From an uncultured Eubacterium sp. (GTDB lineage: Bacteria > Bacillota > Clostridia > Lachnospirales > Lachnospiraceae), in NCBI GenBank assembly GCA_910584345.1, contig CAJTZX010000004.1:46156-110155 (forward strand): a stretch of 64,000 nucleotides of DNA. Direction: 5' to 3'. The notes below the pieces were generated by a model. It was not told where the DNA came from and searched no databases. It saw nothing but the letters and a program-made list of their open reading frames with translations. The first letter of the stretch is position 1, and every line of letters starts with the position of its first letter. Below are positions 24,647 to 32,313 of the stretch, piece by piece. The position numbers were made by a program, and so were the translations under genes.

Positions 24647-25354
24647 TTATTGAAATGAAGCAGGATGACTATAATCCCGTTCGCCAAAAATACCGGTTCC
24701 AACACGTACCATCGTAGAACCTTCCTCAATTGCGACAGCAAAATCACCGGTCATACCGATGGAAAGTGCATGCATGTTTATATTATCTATGTTTTTCCGC
24801 TGAATGTCAACAGCTAATTTTTTTAATTGCTGAAAATATTTGCGGTTATCCTCCGCATCTTCTACATATGGGGCAACTGCCATCAGCCCTTCTACTCTTA
24901 CACTGTCCAAATGCGCAATCTCTTCTGCCAGAAGTATCGCATCTTCTCTGGAAACACCGAATTTTGTCTGTTCGTCCGCAATATTAATCTCAAGTAAAAT
25001 CGGCATTACAAGCTTATGTTTTTTTGCCTGAATATTGATTTCTTCCGCAAGACGATAAGAATCTACCGAATGGATCATACATACTTTGTCAATAATATAC
25101 TTCACTTTGTTCCGCTGCAAATGCCCGATCATATGCCACCGGATATCTGACGGCATTCGGTCATATTTATCGCAAATTTCCTGTACTTTGTTTTCGCCAA
25201 AATCGCGTATGCCTGCATCATAGGCTTCTTTTAACAGTTCGACAGGTTTTGTCTTGCTGACTGCAATCAGCGTCACCTCAGAACGCTTTCTTGCACTTTT
25301 TAGACATGCTTCCTGTATTGTATTTTCAATATTTGATAAATTTTCTTTTAACAT
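24647..25354 (-). CDS. yggS: PLP homeostasis protein YggS/YlmE
   Basis: The 235-residue PLP-binding protein folds as an alanine-racemase-like barrel without catalysis and controls vitamin B6 and amino acid balance. The PLP lysine is in VTLIAVSKTKPVELL, and FGENKVQE, WHMIGHLQRNKVKYI and SIGMTGDFAVAIEEGSTMVRVGTGIFG are family blocks. It heads the division genes after the HlyD-like gene. Confidence 0.95.
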   Translation of the reverse strand: MLKENLSNIENTIQEACLKSARKRSEVTLIAVSKTKPVELLKEAYDAGIRDFGENKVQEICDKYDRMPSDIRWHMIGHLQRNKVKYIIDKVCMIHSVDSYRLAEEINIQAKKHKLVMPILLEINIADEQTKFGVSREDAILLAEEIAHLDSVRVEGLMAVAPYVEDAEDNRKYFQQLKKLAVDIQRKNIDNINMHALSIGMTGDFAVAIEEGSTMVRVGTGIFGERDYSHPASFQ

Positions 25355-25384
25355 TTTGATACCCCTGTTTTGTAATTTGAAATA

Positions 25385-26839
25385 TTAGTTTGTTGTTATC
25401 ATTTGTCCATCCACAATTGCATTTCCATCCAGTGCAATGTGGTCATACTGCATGATTCCATAAGTAGTTCCTGCCTCTACAATGGTGTAACTATCATTGC
25501 TGAAAAGCACATCGATCTGTTTAAATACCGCATATCCTCTGTTAATATTATATACGCCTTTCAGCTTTGCCGTATTTGCAATCTCATATCGATCGGTAGA
25601 ATTTATTCTGGCGATCCGGTCGCCTCTTTTTATTTTTTCATTTGATATGTAAGCGGTCCAATTTTCTTCATTTGTATCTTCATTGCCGTTTTCATCTTTA
25701 TTTTTATCTACATAATATGCAGTTACAGGAATAAACTCTGCTTCAGTATAAGTTTCGTTTTCTTTGCGGTGTTCTACTAAAAGGCCGGTTTGACTGGATG
25801 TTCCGCTTCCAGAAGTTAGATACGTATATGGTACAAGTTCAAAAGTTTTTGCTGTGATCGCGCTGTTTGGTATTTTTAATCCTGTTTGACGATCCAGTAA
25901 AATGTTAATATCTACGTATCGCTCGTCAGCATAGCGGACCATACTGTTATGCAGGCTTAAAATCAGATAATCCTGGCCATTTTTCCGTTCTATCGTATAA
26001 TTCGCCCATGCGGTTGACTGGTCTTCTTTAAAACGGATCTGCGTAACTTCCCCGCCTTGCAGTTCATTTTTCATTGCAGCATCGAGCTGGATGATAATCT
26101 GCCAGTTTTCATCTGTAATCAATTTATAGATAGGCTGTCCGCTTTGTACATTCCCTTCTGTCTTTAAGCTTGTCTTTTTGTGTGAAGACTCGTCAAATAA
26201 GTCATCCGTCAAATCATTTACGGTCAGCTGTTCCATCCCATCTGTATAATATGCTACAATTCCCGGTTCCTGTGCACGATATAAATGAAACGTCTGATTA
26301 TCTCTGGCAAATTCCGTATATTCGGAAATCTCATTAAGCGCACCAAGATTTAACGCTTCCATCAGCTGTCCGCTTAAATCCTCTTTAAAATTATAGGTTG
26401 TGTAATAGGAGCTGTCCTGATATCCTTTTGCATAATCTCTGATAGAACTATGGATATCGCGCATACTGTCTTTTGTCAATACTGCATTCGATGCAACTTG
26501 TTCATTCAAACGCTCAGACACATTTCCATTTTCATCTACAGAGCACAAAAGTGTTCCATTTGAGGCTTTTGTATTATCTTTCAAATAATAGTCCAGTCTT
26601 CCGCTCTGAGCAGCATTTACAACGATTTCTTTCCGTAAAATCAGGCCGGTATAAGAAGTATTGACCTCTATGGTACCTGTTTCTACTTCGTAGCCTTTGA
26701 TATGTACAGCAGTAAGATAACTGTAAATATTATAAACCATATAAAATGCTATAAATAAAAATACGATCATTCCGATATTCAGATGCATTCCCCGTGGAAA
26801 TCTAACAATATTTCTTCTTCTTTTTTTTCTTCCTGCCAA
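25385..26839 (-). CDS. HlyD-like membrane-anchored adaptor protein
   Basis: The 484-residue protein has a basic N-terminus (AGRKKRRRNIVRF), one membrane helix at about residues 20-42, and a large extracellular part with barrel-sandwich/lipoyl-like strands (YTGLILRKEIVVNAAQSGRLDYYLKDNTKASNGTLLCSVDENG) as in HlyD-type adaptors. Such proteins usually work with a transporter, but none lies nearby. It is the first gene of the sepF-lspA operon, spacing 30 bases to yggS, so a role at the division site or in the envelope is possible. Confidence 0.72.
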   Translation of the reverse strand: MAGRKKRRRNIVRFPRGMHLNIGMIVFLFIAFYMVYNIYSYLTAVHIKGYEVETGTIEVNTSYTGLILRKEIVVNAAQSGRLDYYLKDNTKASNGTLLCSVDENGNVSERLNEQVASNAVLTKDSMRDIHSSIRDYAKGYQDSSYYTTYNFKEDLSGQLMEALNLGALNEISEYTEFARDNQTFHLYRAQEPGIVAYYTDGMEQLTVNDLTDDLFDESSHKKTSLKTEGNVQSGQPIYKLITDENWQIIIQLDAAMKNELQGGEVTQIRFKEDQSTAWANYTIERKNGQDYLILSLHNSMVRYADERYVDINILLDRQTGLKIPNSAITAKTFELVPYTYLTSGSGTSSQTGLLVEHRKENETYTEAEFIPVTAYYVDKNKDENGNEDTNEENWTAYISNEKIKRGDRIARINSTDRYEIANTAKLKGVYNINRGYAVFKQIDVLFSNDSYTIVEAGTTYGIMQYDHIALDGNAIVDGQMITTN

Positions 26840-26956
26840 TCGCTTTCAACCTGTTCTTTCTAAACTTTTCATTTTTTAAGATGTACCAATCATTCCAAAA
26901 TTTTCATGCATGAATCCTAAAAGGTTGTCCATACTATTAAAAAGGAGGTAACTGTT

Positions 26957-27169
26957 ATGAATTCTAAATTTTTAGATTATACGCTTCTGACTCTTGTAAT
27001 TATCGGAGCAATTAACTGGGGACTCATTGGATTTTTCAGATTCGACCTGGTAGCATTTCTTTTTGGAAATATGTCCTGGCTATCAAGGATCGTATATGCA
27101 TTCGTAGGAATCGGAGGATTATATCTGCTTAGCGTATATGGACGTATTCGTTCGATGGATCAGGCATAA
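26957..27169 (+). CDS. DUF378 family small membrane protein
   Basis: The 70-residue protein has two membrane helices (about 6-25 and 42-58) with the family hallmark INWGLIGFFRFDLVA. Function unknown; Bacillus YuzA is a relative. AAAGGAGGT lies 7 bases before the ATG. A 12-bp palindrome TTCATGCATGAA (26903-26914) in the upstream divergent region could be an operator. Confidence 0.88.
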   Translation: MNSKFLDYTLLTLVIIGAINWGLIGFFRFDLVAFLFGNMSWLSRIVYAFVGIGGLYLLSVYGRIRSMDQA

Positions 27170-27245
27170 TCAGCGTTCCGAATCAGATGCAAAGGCAACA
27201 GTCCGGCTTTGATAATAGTTACATGCAAAGTCCGTACTGTAATAG

Positions 27246-27314
27246 AATCCAGCCCATTTCAGCTTTCATTCAGCAGATAGCGTCTGACTGAAAGAAGATG
27301 CAGCGGGCTGGATT
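27246..27314. terminator. Stem-loop between DUF378 gene and the P-loop protein gene
   Basis: AATCCAGCCC (27246-27255) pairs with GGGCTGGATT (27305-27314), and the loop holds an inner stem (CTTTCA/TGAAAG region). The + side is followed by TTCTTC only. It separates convergent genes and likely ends both. Confidence 0.6.
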
Positions 27315-27336
27315 TCTTCATGTGTCTTCCACGTAA

Positions 27337-27756
27337 TTACAATGAAATAATTACCTTTGCTTTTGCGCATTCCGGTAAATTGTGTTCATCTTTTGAAATA
27401 CTTAAAATAAACCTGACATTATATTTTTCGCTGATAATATCCAGCTTTTCGATCGCATGCTGCAACTGATCGTCTTTCAGACCGGCAATCGTAACAAAAC
27501 TGTCTAAATACATTTCCTGCAGATCATGATCCTGGGATACAATACCACAGATAAATCCTAAAAATTCATCACAGTTTGATATTGGAAAATCAGTTACGTT
27601 AATCAGACGTATCTTATTATTCAGTTCGTACATATGCTTCTGACTCTTGTCCAGATAAACTACGTTTCCCTGTGCATCTTTGATTGCTGTATTTGCTTTA
27701 TCCAGCAAATATTTTGTTTTTCCTTTACCTTTTTCGCCACAAATAATTTCGACCAT
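27337..27756 (-). CDS. Small P-loop protein, unknown function
   Basis: The 139-residue protein begins with a Walker A motif at residues 7-14 (GEKGKGKTK) right after the first strand, and has a second hydrophobic strand, VRFILSISKD, near residues 113-122. Its size is near the minimum for an ATPase fold. No known family is recognised with confidence; no partner gene touches it. The ribosome site is GGAGGAG about 5 bases before the ATG. Confidence 0.65.
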   Translation of the reverse strand: MVEIICGEKGKGKTKYLLDKANTAIKDAQGNVVYLDKSQKHMYELNNKIRLINVTDFPISNCDEFLGFICGIVSQDHDLQEMYLDSFVTIAGLKDDQLQHAIEKLDIISEKYNVRFILSISKDEHNLPECAKAKVIISL

Positions 27757-27894
27757 TACTCTTCTCCTCCTGCATGTTATTAGATGACGCTTCGAACCTT
27801 TCCAGATTTGATACGATTATTATAAAATACTTTTGCACAAAATACAACTGGTATTTCTAAAAATGCTTCCTACCAATCGCAAACAGAACAATTT

Positions 27895-28896
27895 TTATTG
27901 CTTCAACAGTTCCGTCATAAGTGCATAAAGATTTTCACTGCTGTCTGCTTTTAATACAATAGAAATTTGTGGTTTTTGCGCTGCATTCCTGCTGTACAAT
28001 GCCAAACAATAACCAGCTGCATTTGTAGTTCCCGTTTTGCCGCCAAGTACCATTACTCCATCTGGTACTGGCACTTCGCCTGTCAGAAATTTATCTGTAG
28101 TTTCCCATTCCCCTGTTACCGTTGCTCCAGAAGCATTTCGGTAAGAAGCCGTATGTTTTGCCGTATGAGAAATTGTTTCAAACTGTTCATACTGCATAGC
28201 TGCATTTAACAGCAGGTATAAATCATAGACACACGTATAATGCTCCTCTTCATGCAATCCGTGCGGATTTGTAAAATGAGAATGCGTCGCGCCAAGTGCA
28301 GCGGCTTCTTCATTCATAAGAGTTGCAAAGCTACTCGAACTGCCAGATATATGTTCTGCGATGGCGACGGCAGCGTCATTGCCGCTTTCTAATAATAGTC
28401 CGTAAAGCAGCTCTTCCATTGTCAGCTGATCGCCTGCTTTCAGTCCGCAGACAGAAGAATCACCTGCCTGGTTGGCAGCCTGCTCGCTGACGGTGACGAT
28501 ATCTGCCAAATCAGCGTGTTTCAATGCAACATAGGCAGTCAGTATTTTTGTTGTACTTGCCGGATATAATTTTTCATAAATATTTTTGGCATATGCAATT
28601 GTGCCTTCCTCAAGGTGAAAAACACCTGCGGCTTCTACTGCGGATGCATCTACATTTTGAGAACCTGCTTGTACCGTATTCACGCATAAGTCTTGTGCAA
28701 AAAACGGTATCTTTCCTGCTGCGATATCTTCTTTGGATGCATCGGTACTTCCTTCCTCTGTCTGAGGTTGTATGTAGTGCATAGAGGTACCATAAACATC
28801 ATAAGGATGTTCAAATTCATAAGTTTTTGTACCGCATCCGCTAACAAGCAGCATCGTTGTTACTGCAAGCGCTCCGATTTTTCTGACATATATCAT
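27895..28896 (-). CDS. D-alanyl-D-alanine carboxypeptidase, probable lipoprotein
   Basis: The product is a PBP5-type serine carboxypeptidase that trims peptidoglycan stem peptides: S-x-x-K as STTK (YPASTTKILTAY), S-x-N as SGN (LLESGNDAAVA) and K-T-G as GGKTGTTNAAG. The N-terminus shows a lipobox-like LLVSGCG after a hydrophobic stretch, so it is probably lipid-anchored after LspA cleavage rather than held by a C-terminal helix. A GTG start at 28935 overlapping mgsA is also possible; the ATG at 28896 gives a normal signal peptide. Confidence 0.9.
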   Translation of the reverse strand: MIYVRKIGALAVTTMLLVSGCGTKTYEFEHPYDVYGTSMHYIQPQTEEGSTDASKEDIAAGKIPFFAQDLCVNTVQAGSQNVDASAVEAAGVFHLEEGTIAYAKNIYEKLYPASTTKILTAYVALKHADLADIVTVSEQAANQAGDSSVCGLKAGDQLTMEELLYGLLLESGNDAAVAIAEHISGSSSSFATLMNEEAAALGATHSHFTNPHGLHEEEHYTCVYDLYLLLNAAMQYEQFETISHTAKHTASYRNASGATVTGEWETTDKFLTGEVPVPDGVMVLGGKTGTTNAAGYCLALYSRNAAQKPQISIVLKADSSENLYALMTELLKQ

Positions 28897-28918
28897 GCAG
28901 TCCCGTTTTAAACGGCCC

Positions 28919-29314
28919 TTATCTGTACATTTCACGCCACTCCAGATCTCCTCTGTCTAATGATTTAATTAACAGTTCTGCTGTTGCAAGATTCGTCGCC
29001 AATGGGATGTTGTACGTATCGCATAATTTTACGACATTGTTTACATCCGGTTCATGGGATTTCGGTGTCATCGGGTCACGCAAAAAGATAACAAGATCGA
29101 TATCATTTTGCTCAATTTGTGCGCTTAACTGCTGTGCGCCGCCTAAATGACCGGCCAGATATTTGTGGATCGACAGGTTAGCTACCTCTTCAATCAGTCG
29201 CCCGGTCGTACCTGTTGCAAATAGTTCGTTTTTACACAAAATTCCCCGGTACGCAATACAAAAATTCTGCATAAGTTTTTTCTTCGAGTCGTGTGCGATT
29301 AATCCGATATTCAT
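28919..29314 (-). CDS. mgsA: Methylglyoxal synthase
   Basis: The 131-residue enzyme turns dihydroxyacetone phosphate into methylglyoxal, a bypass of lower glycolysis. Family blocks: MNIGLIAHDSKKKLMQNF, ATGTTGRLIEE, HLGGAQQLSAQI, DLVIFLRDPMTPKSHEPDV and NIPLATNLATAELLI. The longer upstream frame is rejected because GGGGGTGA sits 9 bases before the ATG at 29314. It follows rodA by 17 bases in the shape operon, an arrangement known from Clostridia. Confidence 0.95.
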   Translation of the reverse strand: MNIGLIAHDSKKKLMQNFCIAYRGILCKNELFATGTTGRLIEEVANLSIHKYLAGHLGGAQQLSAQIEQNDIDLVIFLRDPMTPKSHEPDVNNVVKLCDTYNIPLATNLATAELLIKSLDRGDLEWREMYR

Positions 29315-29331
29315 TTTGTATATCACCCCCG

Positions 29332-30432
29332 CTAATATTTTTTCGGTTGCAAGCCCACATTTAGTACAATACCGATTCCTATATATAAAGTTACCAGTGA
29401 AGTAAGGCCGTAACTGACAAACGGCAGCGTCAGTCCGGTATTTGGCAGTAATCCGGTTGTAACTGAAATATTGACAAAACTCTGAAATCCAATGAGCGCT
29501 GCCATACCACAACAAATCAGCCTGCCGGCTAGGTCTTTTGCCTTTCTGCCGATCAATACGCATTCCAGCGCAATAAGCGTCAGCAGTATAATAATGGTAG
29601 CGGCTCCTACAAAGCCTAACTCTTCTCCGGCTACGGAAAAAATAAAGTCCGTATGGGGTTCGGAGATAAAATTGCCGTTTTTTACAGAATCAAAGTTATT
29701 GTTATTTAACCCTTTTCCCCAGAGCTGACCAGAGCCAATCGCCATAATGGAATTTTGCTGTTGGTAAGCGCCGTCCGGATATTTCTGCGGATAACGCCAG
29801 GCCAAAATTCGTTTCAGCTGGTATCCTTTAATAATTTCCTGATCCGGCTGCATAATCAGATACAATACTACAATAACCGCCGGGATACAAATTGCAGCCG
29901 CCCCTCCAATTATTTTATAACTTATTCCCGCAACAAACAAGAGGGTAATAAAAATTAATGTAGTTACTATTGTTGTAGACAAATCTGATTTTAATACAAG
30001 TCCCAGGGGAATTGCAATGAGCACGGCTGAGACAGCCAATGCCCGAAAGGTACTGATCTGTTCCTGATAGCGCATAAAAAATGCTGCAAAAAACATAATA
30101 ATCACAATTTTAGATAGCTCTGACGGCTGAAACTGTAACGGGCCTATATCCAGCCATCTGCTCTGTCCATGAGATTCTGTCCCTTTTAAGATAACTGCTA
30201 CAAGCAGCGCTATATTTACAAAATATGCAGGCCATACAAGCTTTAGCAAAAATGAATAGTCAAACAGTGACAGTATGAACATACAGCAAATACCTAAAGC
30301 CATACCAAATACCTGGCGATCCTGCAAAGAGTTTCTTGCACTTCCTACAACCATAATTCCAATGACTGTAATTGCTATCACATACAGGCATAGCCGGATA
30401 CGGTAATTTTTAAACGAATACATTTTGAACAT
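29332..30432 (-). CDS. rodA: RodA/FtsW-type peptidoglycan glycosyltransferase
   Basis: The 366-residue SEDS protein has about ten hydrophobic segments and the conserved blocks PSELSKIVIIMFFAAF and HTDFIFSVAGEELGFVGA, plus NTGLTLPFVSYG near the end. SEDS proteins polymerise glycan strands with a class B PBP; the PBP2 gene mrdA is in the same operon, which favours RodA (elongation) over FtsW. GGAGG precedes the ATG by 9 bases. Confidence 0.92.
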   Translation of the reverse strand: MFKMYSFKNYRIRLCLYVIAITVIGIMVVGSARNSLQDRQVFGMALGICCMFILSLFDYSFLLKLVWPAYFVNIALLVAVILKGTESHGQSRWLDIGPLQFQPSELSKIVIIMFFAAFFMRYQEQISTFRALAVSAVLIAIPLGLVLKSDLSTTIVTTLIFITLLFVAGISYKIIGGAAAICIPAVIVVLYLIMQPDQEIIKGYQLKRILAWRYPQKYPDGAYQQQNSIMAIGSGQLWGKGLNNNNFDSVKNGNFISEPHTDFIFSVAGEELGFVGAATIIILLTLIALECVLIGRKAKDLAGRLICCGMAALIGFQSFVNISVTTGLLPNTGLTLPFVSYGLTSLVTLYIGIGIVLNVGLQPKKY

Positions 30433-30474
30433 ATCATAACGCCTCCGAGCTTTTTCAAATCGTATTTTATCGTG

Positions 30475-30756
30475 TTACTGATATTCAGGCTGATGCTTCA
30501 CACATAAAATGGGAATATTTGCATAAAGCGCCGGTACACTTTGGTTATGTGTCTCAGATACCGTACGTGTGATCTGAATATCCAGCCCTTCTGTATCTAT
30601 TTCCATATATTTGGAAATTACTTGAATAATGTCATTTTTTATCATTTCCAACATATCAGCAGAACAGTCTGTTCTATCTGAGATCAGAAGCAGCTTTAAT
30701 CGGTCCATTGCTACATCTTTCGAATTTCTTCGGAATATAAATCGTAAAAATCTCAT
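30475..30756 (-). CDS. minE: Cell division topological specificity factor MinE
   Basis: The 93-residue MinE drives MinD off the membrane and sets the Min oscillation. The start MRFLRFIFRRNSKDVAMDRLKLLLISDR contains the membrane-targeting and MinD-binding stretch, and the C-terminal part is the dimer domain. AGGAGGCG precedes the ATG at 30756. Presence of MinE rather than DivIVA alone is a Clostridia trait. Confidence 0.92.
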   Translation of the reverse strand: MRFLRFIFRRNSKDVAMDRLKLLLISDRTDCSADMLEMIKNDIIQVISKYMEIDTEGLDIQITRTVSETHNQSVPALYANIPILCVKHQPEYQ

Positions 30757-30766
30757 AAAACGCCTC

Positions 30767-31558
30767 CTATACACGTTTTGTCAAGCCACGAAAACGTTGG
30801 AACCATACTTTTTTCTGGTTTAAATCCATAATCGGCACCTTTTCACCGTCAATCCGGCGGCAGATGTTTTGGTATGCCTGTCCGGACATGGAATCGAGTC
30901 CAGATAAAGGCTCACCCTGATTTGTGGATATCACTATATTTTCATCATCCGGTACAGCGCCAATCAATGGAATGGGAAGGATCTCGCACACATCTTTCAG
31001 TGACATCATATCCCCACGTTTTACCATATCCATGCGCACACGGTTGATTAAAAGCTCGATCTGCGGCATTTGTGCATTTTTTAAAAGGCCGATAATACGA
31101 TCTGCGTCACGGATAGCAGATACTTCCGGCGTCGTTACGACAATGGCCCGGTCTGCTCCGGCGATCGCGTTTTGAAATCCCTGCTCGATCCCGGCAGGAC
31201 AGTCCAGAAGTATGTAATCAAACTCCTCCCTAAGCTCGTCTGTCAGCTTTTTCATCTGCTGTGGTGTAACTGCCGTCTTATCACAAGTCTGTGCGGAAGG
31301 AATCAGAAAAAGAGTCGGATGCCGTTTGTCTTTAATCAATGCCTGCTTAAGCCTGCAGCTTCCTTTAATGACGTCTACCAAGTTGTATACAATCCGATTT
31401 TCCAACCCCATCACAACGTCCAGATTACGCAGACCGATATCGGTATCAATCAATACAATCTTTTTTCCAAGCATTGCCAGCGCACAGCCTACGTTTGCTG
31501 TCGTCGTCGTCTTTCCGACGCCGCCTTTTCCTGATGTAATTACAATAACTTCACACAT
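30767..31558 (-). CDS. minD: Septum site-determining ATPase MinD
   Basis: The 263-residue ParA-type ATPase has a deviant Walker A (GKGGVGKTTTTAN), ALIDTDIGLRNLDVVMGLENR-like second motif (VLIDTDIGLRNLDVVMGL), and a C-terminal amphipathic helix (QKKVWFQRFRGLTKRV) for ATP-dependent membrane binding. Works with MinC and MinE encoded on either side. Confidence 0.96.
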   Translation of the reverse strand: MCEVIVITSGKGGVGKTTTTANVGCALAMLGKKIVLIDTDIGLRNLDVVMGLENRIVYNLVDVIKGSCRLKQALIKDKRHPTLFLIPSAQTCDKTAVTPQQMKKLTDELREEFDYILLDCPAGIEQGFQNAIAGADRAIVVTTPEVSAIRDADRIIGLLKNAQMPQIELLINRVRMDMVKRGDMMSLKDVCEILPIPLIGAVPDDENIVISTNQGEPLSGLDSMSGQAYQNICRRIDGEKVPIMDLNQKKVWFQRFRGLTKRV

Positions 31559-31576
31559 AATTAGAATCCTCCTGAT

Positions 31577-32269
31577 TTATGAATGTTCAAATAAATCTTT
31601 TGTACAAGGCTCCATTATGACATGTCCGTCCTGAACACGCGCTATCTGCGGTGAAAATGATTCTCCTTCTTTTTTGCGGCGGAGAAAGCCGCCTTTCTTT
31701 TTATTGCCGTTTTCCGGCGGAATAAACAGGATGCGTCCAATCTGGATCTGTCCTGTATCTATAGATAATGCCGCAATGTACGCAGCGAAATCTCCGTATG
31801 CTCCTGCATGTGCAAATCCATCCAGGGAACCGAAAACAATCAGATTACCAGCGGCGGTCACTTTTGCACCCTTTGGAACGTTTCCGATAATGACAAGTCC
31901 TGCATCAGAATGCAGATCGTCTCCCGGCTGCAAGGATCCGTAATGAAATATGGCATGATTGGTAACCCGTTCCCGAATAAGCGCTTCTGTCTCGGCGAGT
32001 ACGCAAGCTTCCTTTACCTGCTCTTCTTCCATAATGCAGATAATATTAATGCTTGTATGCGCTTCTATTACTGCAATCAGCTCATATTGCTGTTCTGGTG
32101 TCAAGTCATAGCCTTCAAACGAAATTCCTACATTTGCGTTTTTGAAAAAGGAACCGGAATCGGCAAATTTTTCAATGACTGCCTCAAGTAATTCCTGAAA
32201 TGTAACGTCCGGATTTAATACAAGATGAATCCCATACGATTTACTTTTAATAACGACTGCCTGTGTCAA
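31577..32269 (-). CDS. minC: Septum site-determining protein MinC
   Basis: MinC blocks FtsZ assembly away from mid-cell. The N-terminal domain begins TQAVVIKSKSYGIHLVL and the C-terminal beta-helix domain shows HYGSLQPGDDLHSDAGLVIIGNVPKGAKVTAAGNLIVFGSLDGFAHAG. The start is uncertain: an ATG at 32314 overlaps the mrdA stop, while a TTG at 32269 has AAGGAGAAAGG just upstream and matches the usual N-terminus. I prefer the TTG start (230 residues). Confidence 0.92.
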   Translation of the reverse strand: MTQAVVIKSKSYGIHLVLNPDVTFQELLEAVIEKFADSGSFFKNANVGISFEGYDLTPEQQYELIAVIEAHTSINIICIMEEEQVKEACVLAETEALIRERVTNHAIFHYGSLQPGDDLHSDAGLVIIGNVPKGAKVTAAGNLIVFGSLDGFAHAGAYGDFAAYIAALSIDTGQIQIGRILFIPPENGNKKKGGFLRRKKEGESFSPQIARVQDGHVIMEPCTKDLFEHS

Positions 32270-32313
32270 ACTACCTTTCTCCTTCCTGCCGGCCGGATTG
32301 CCGGCTATATTCA

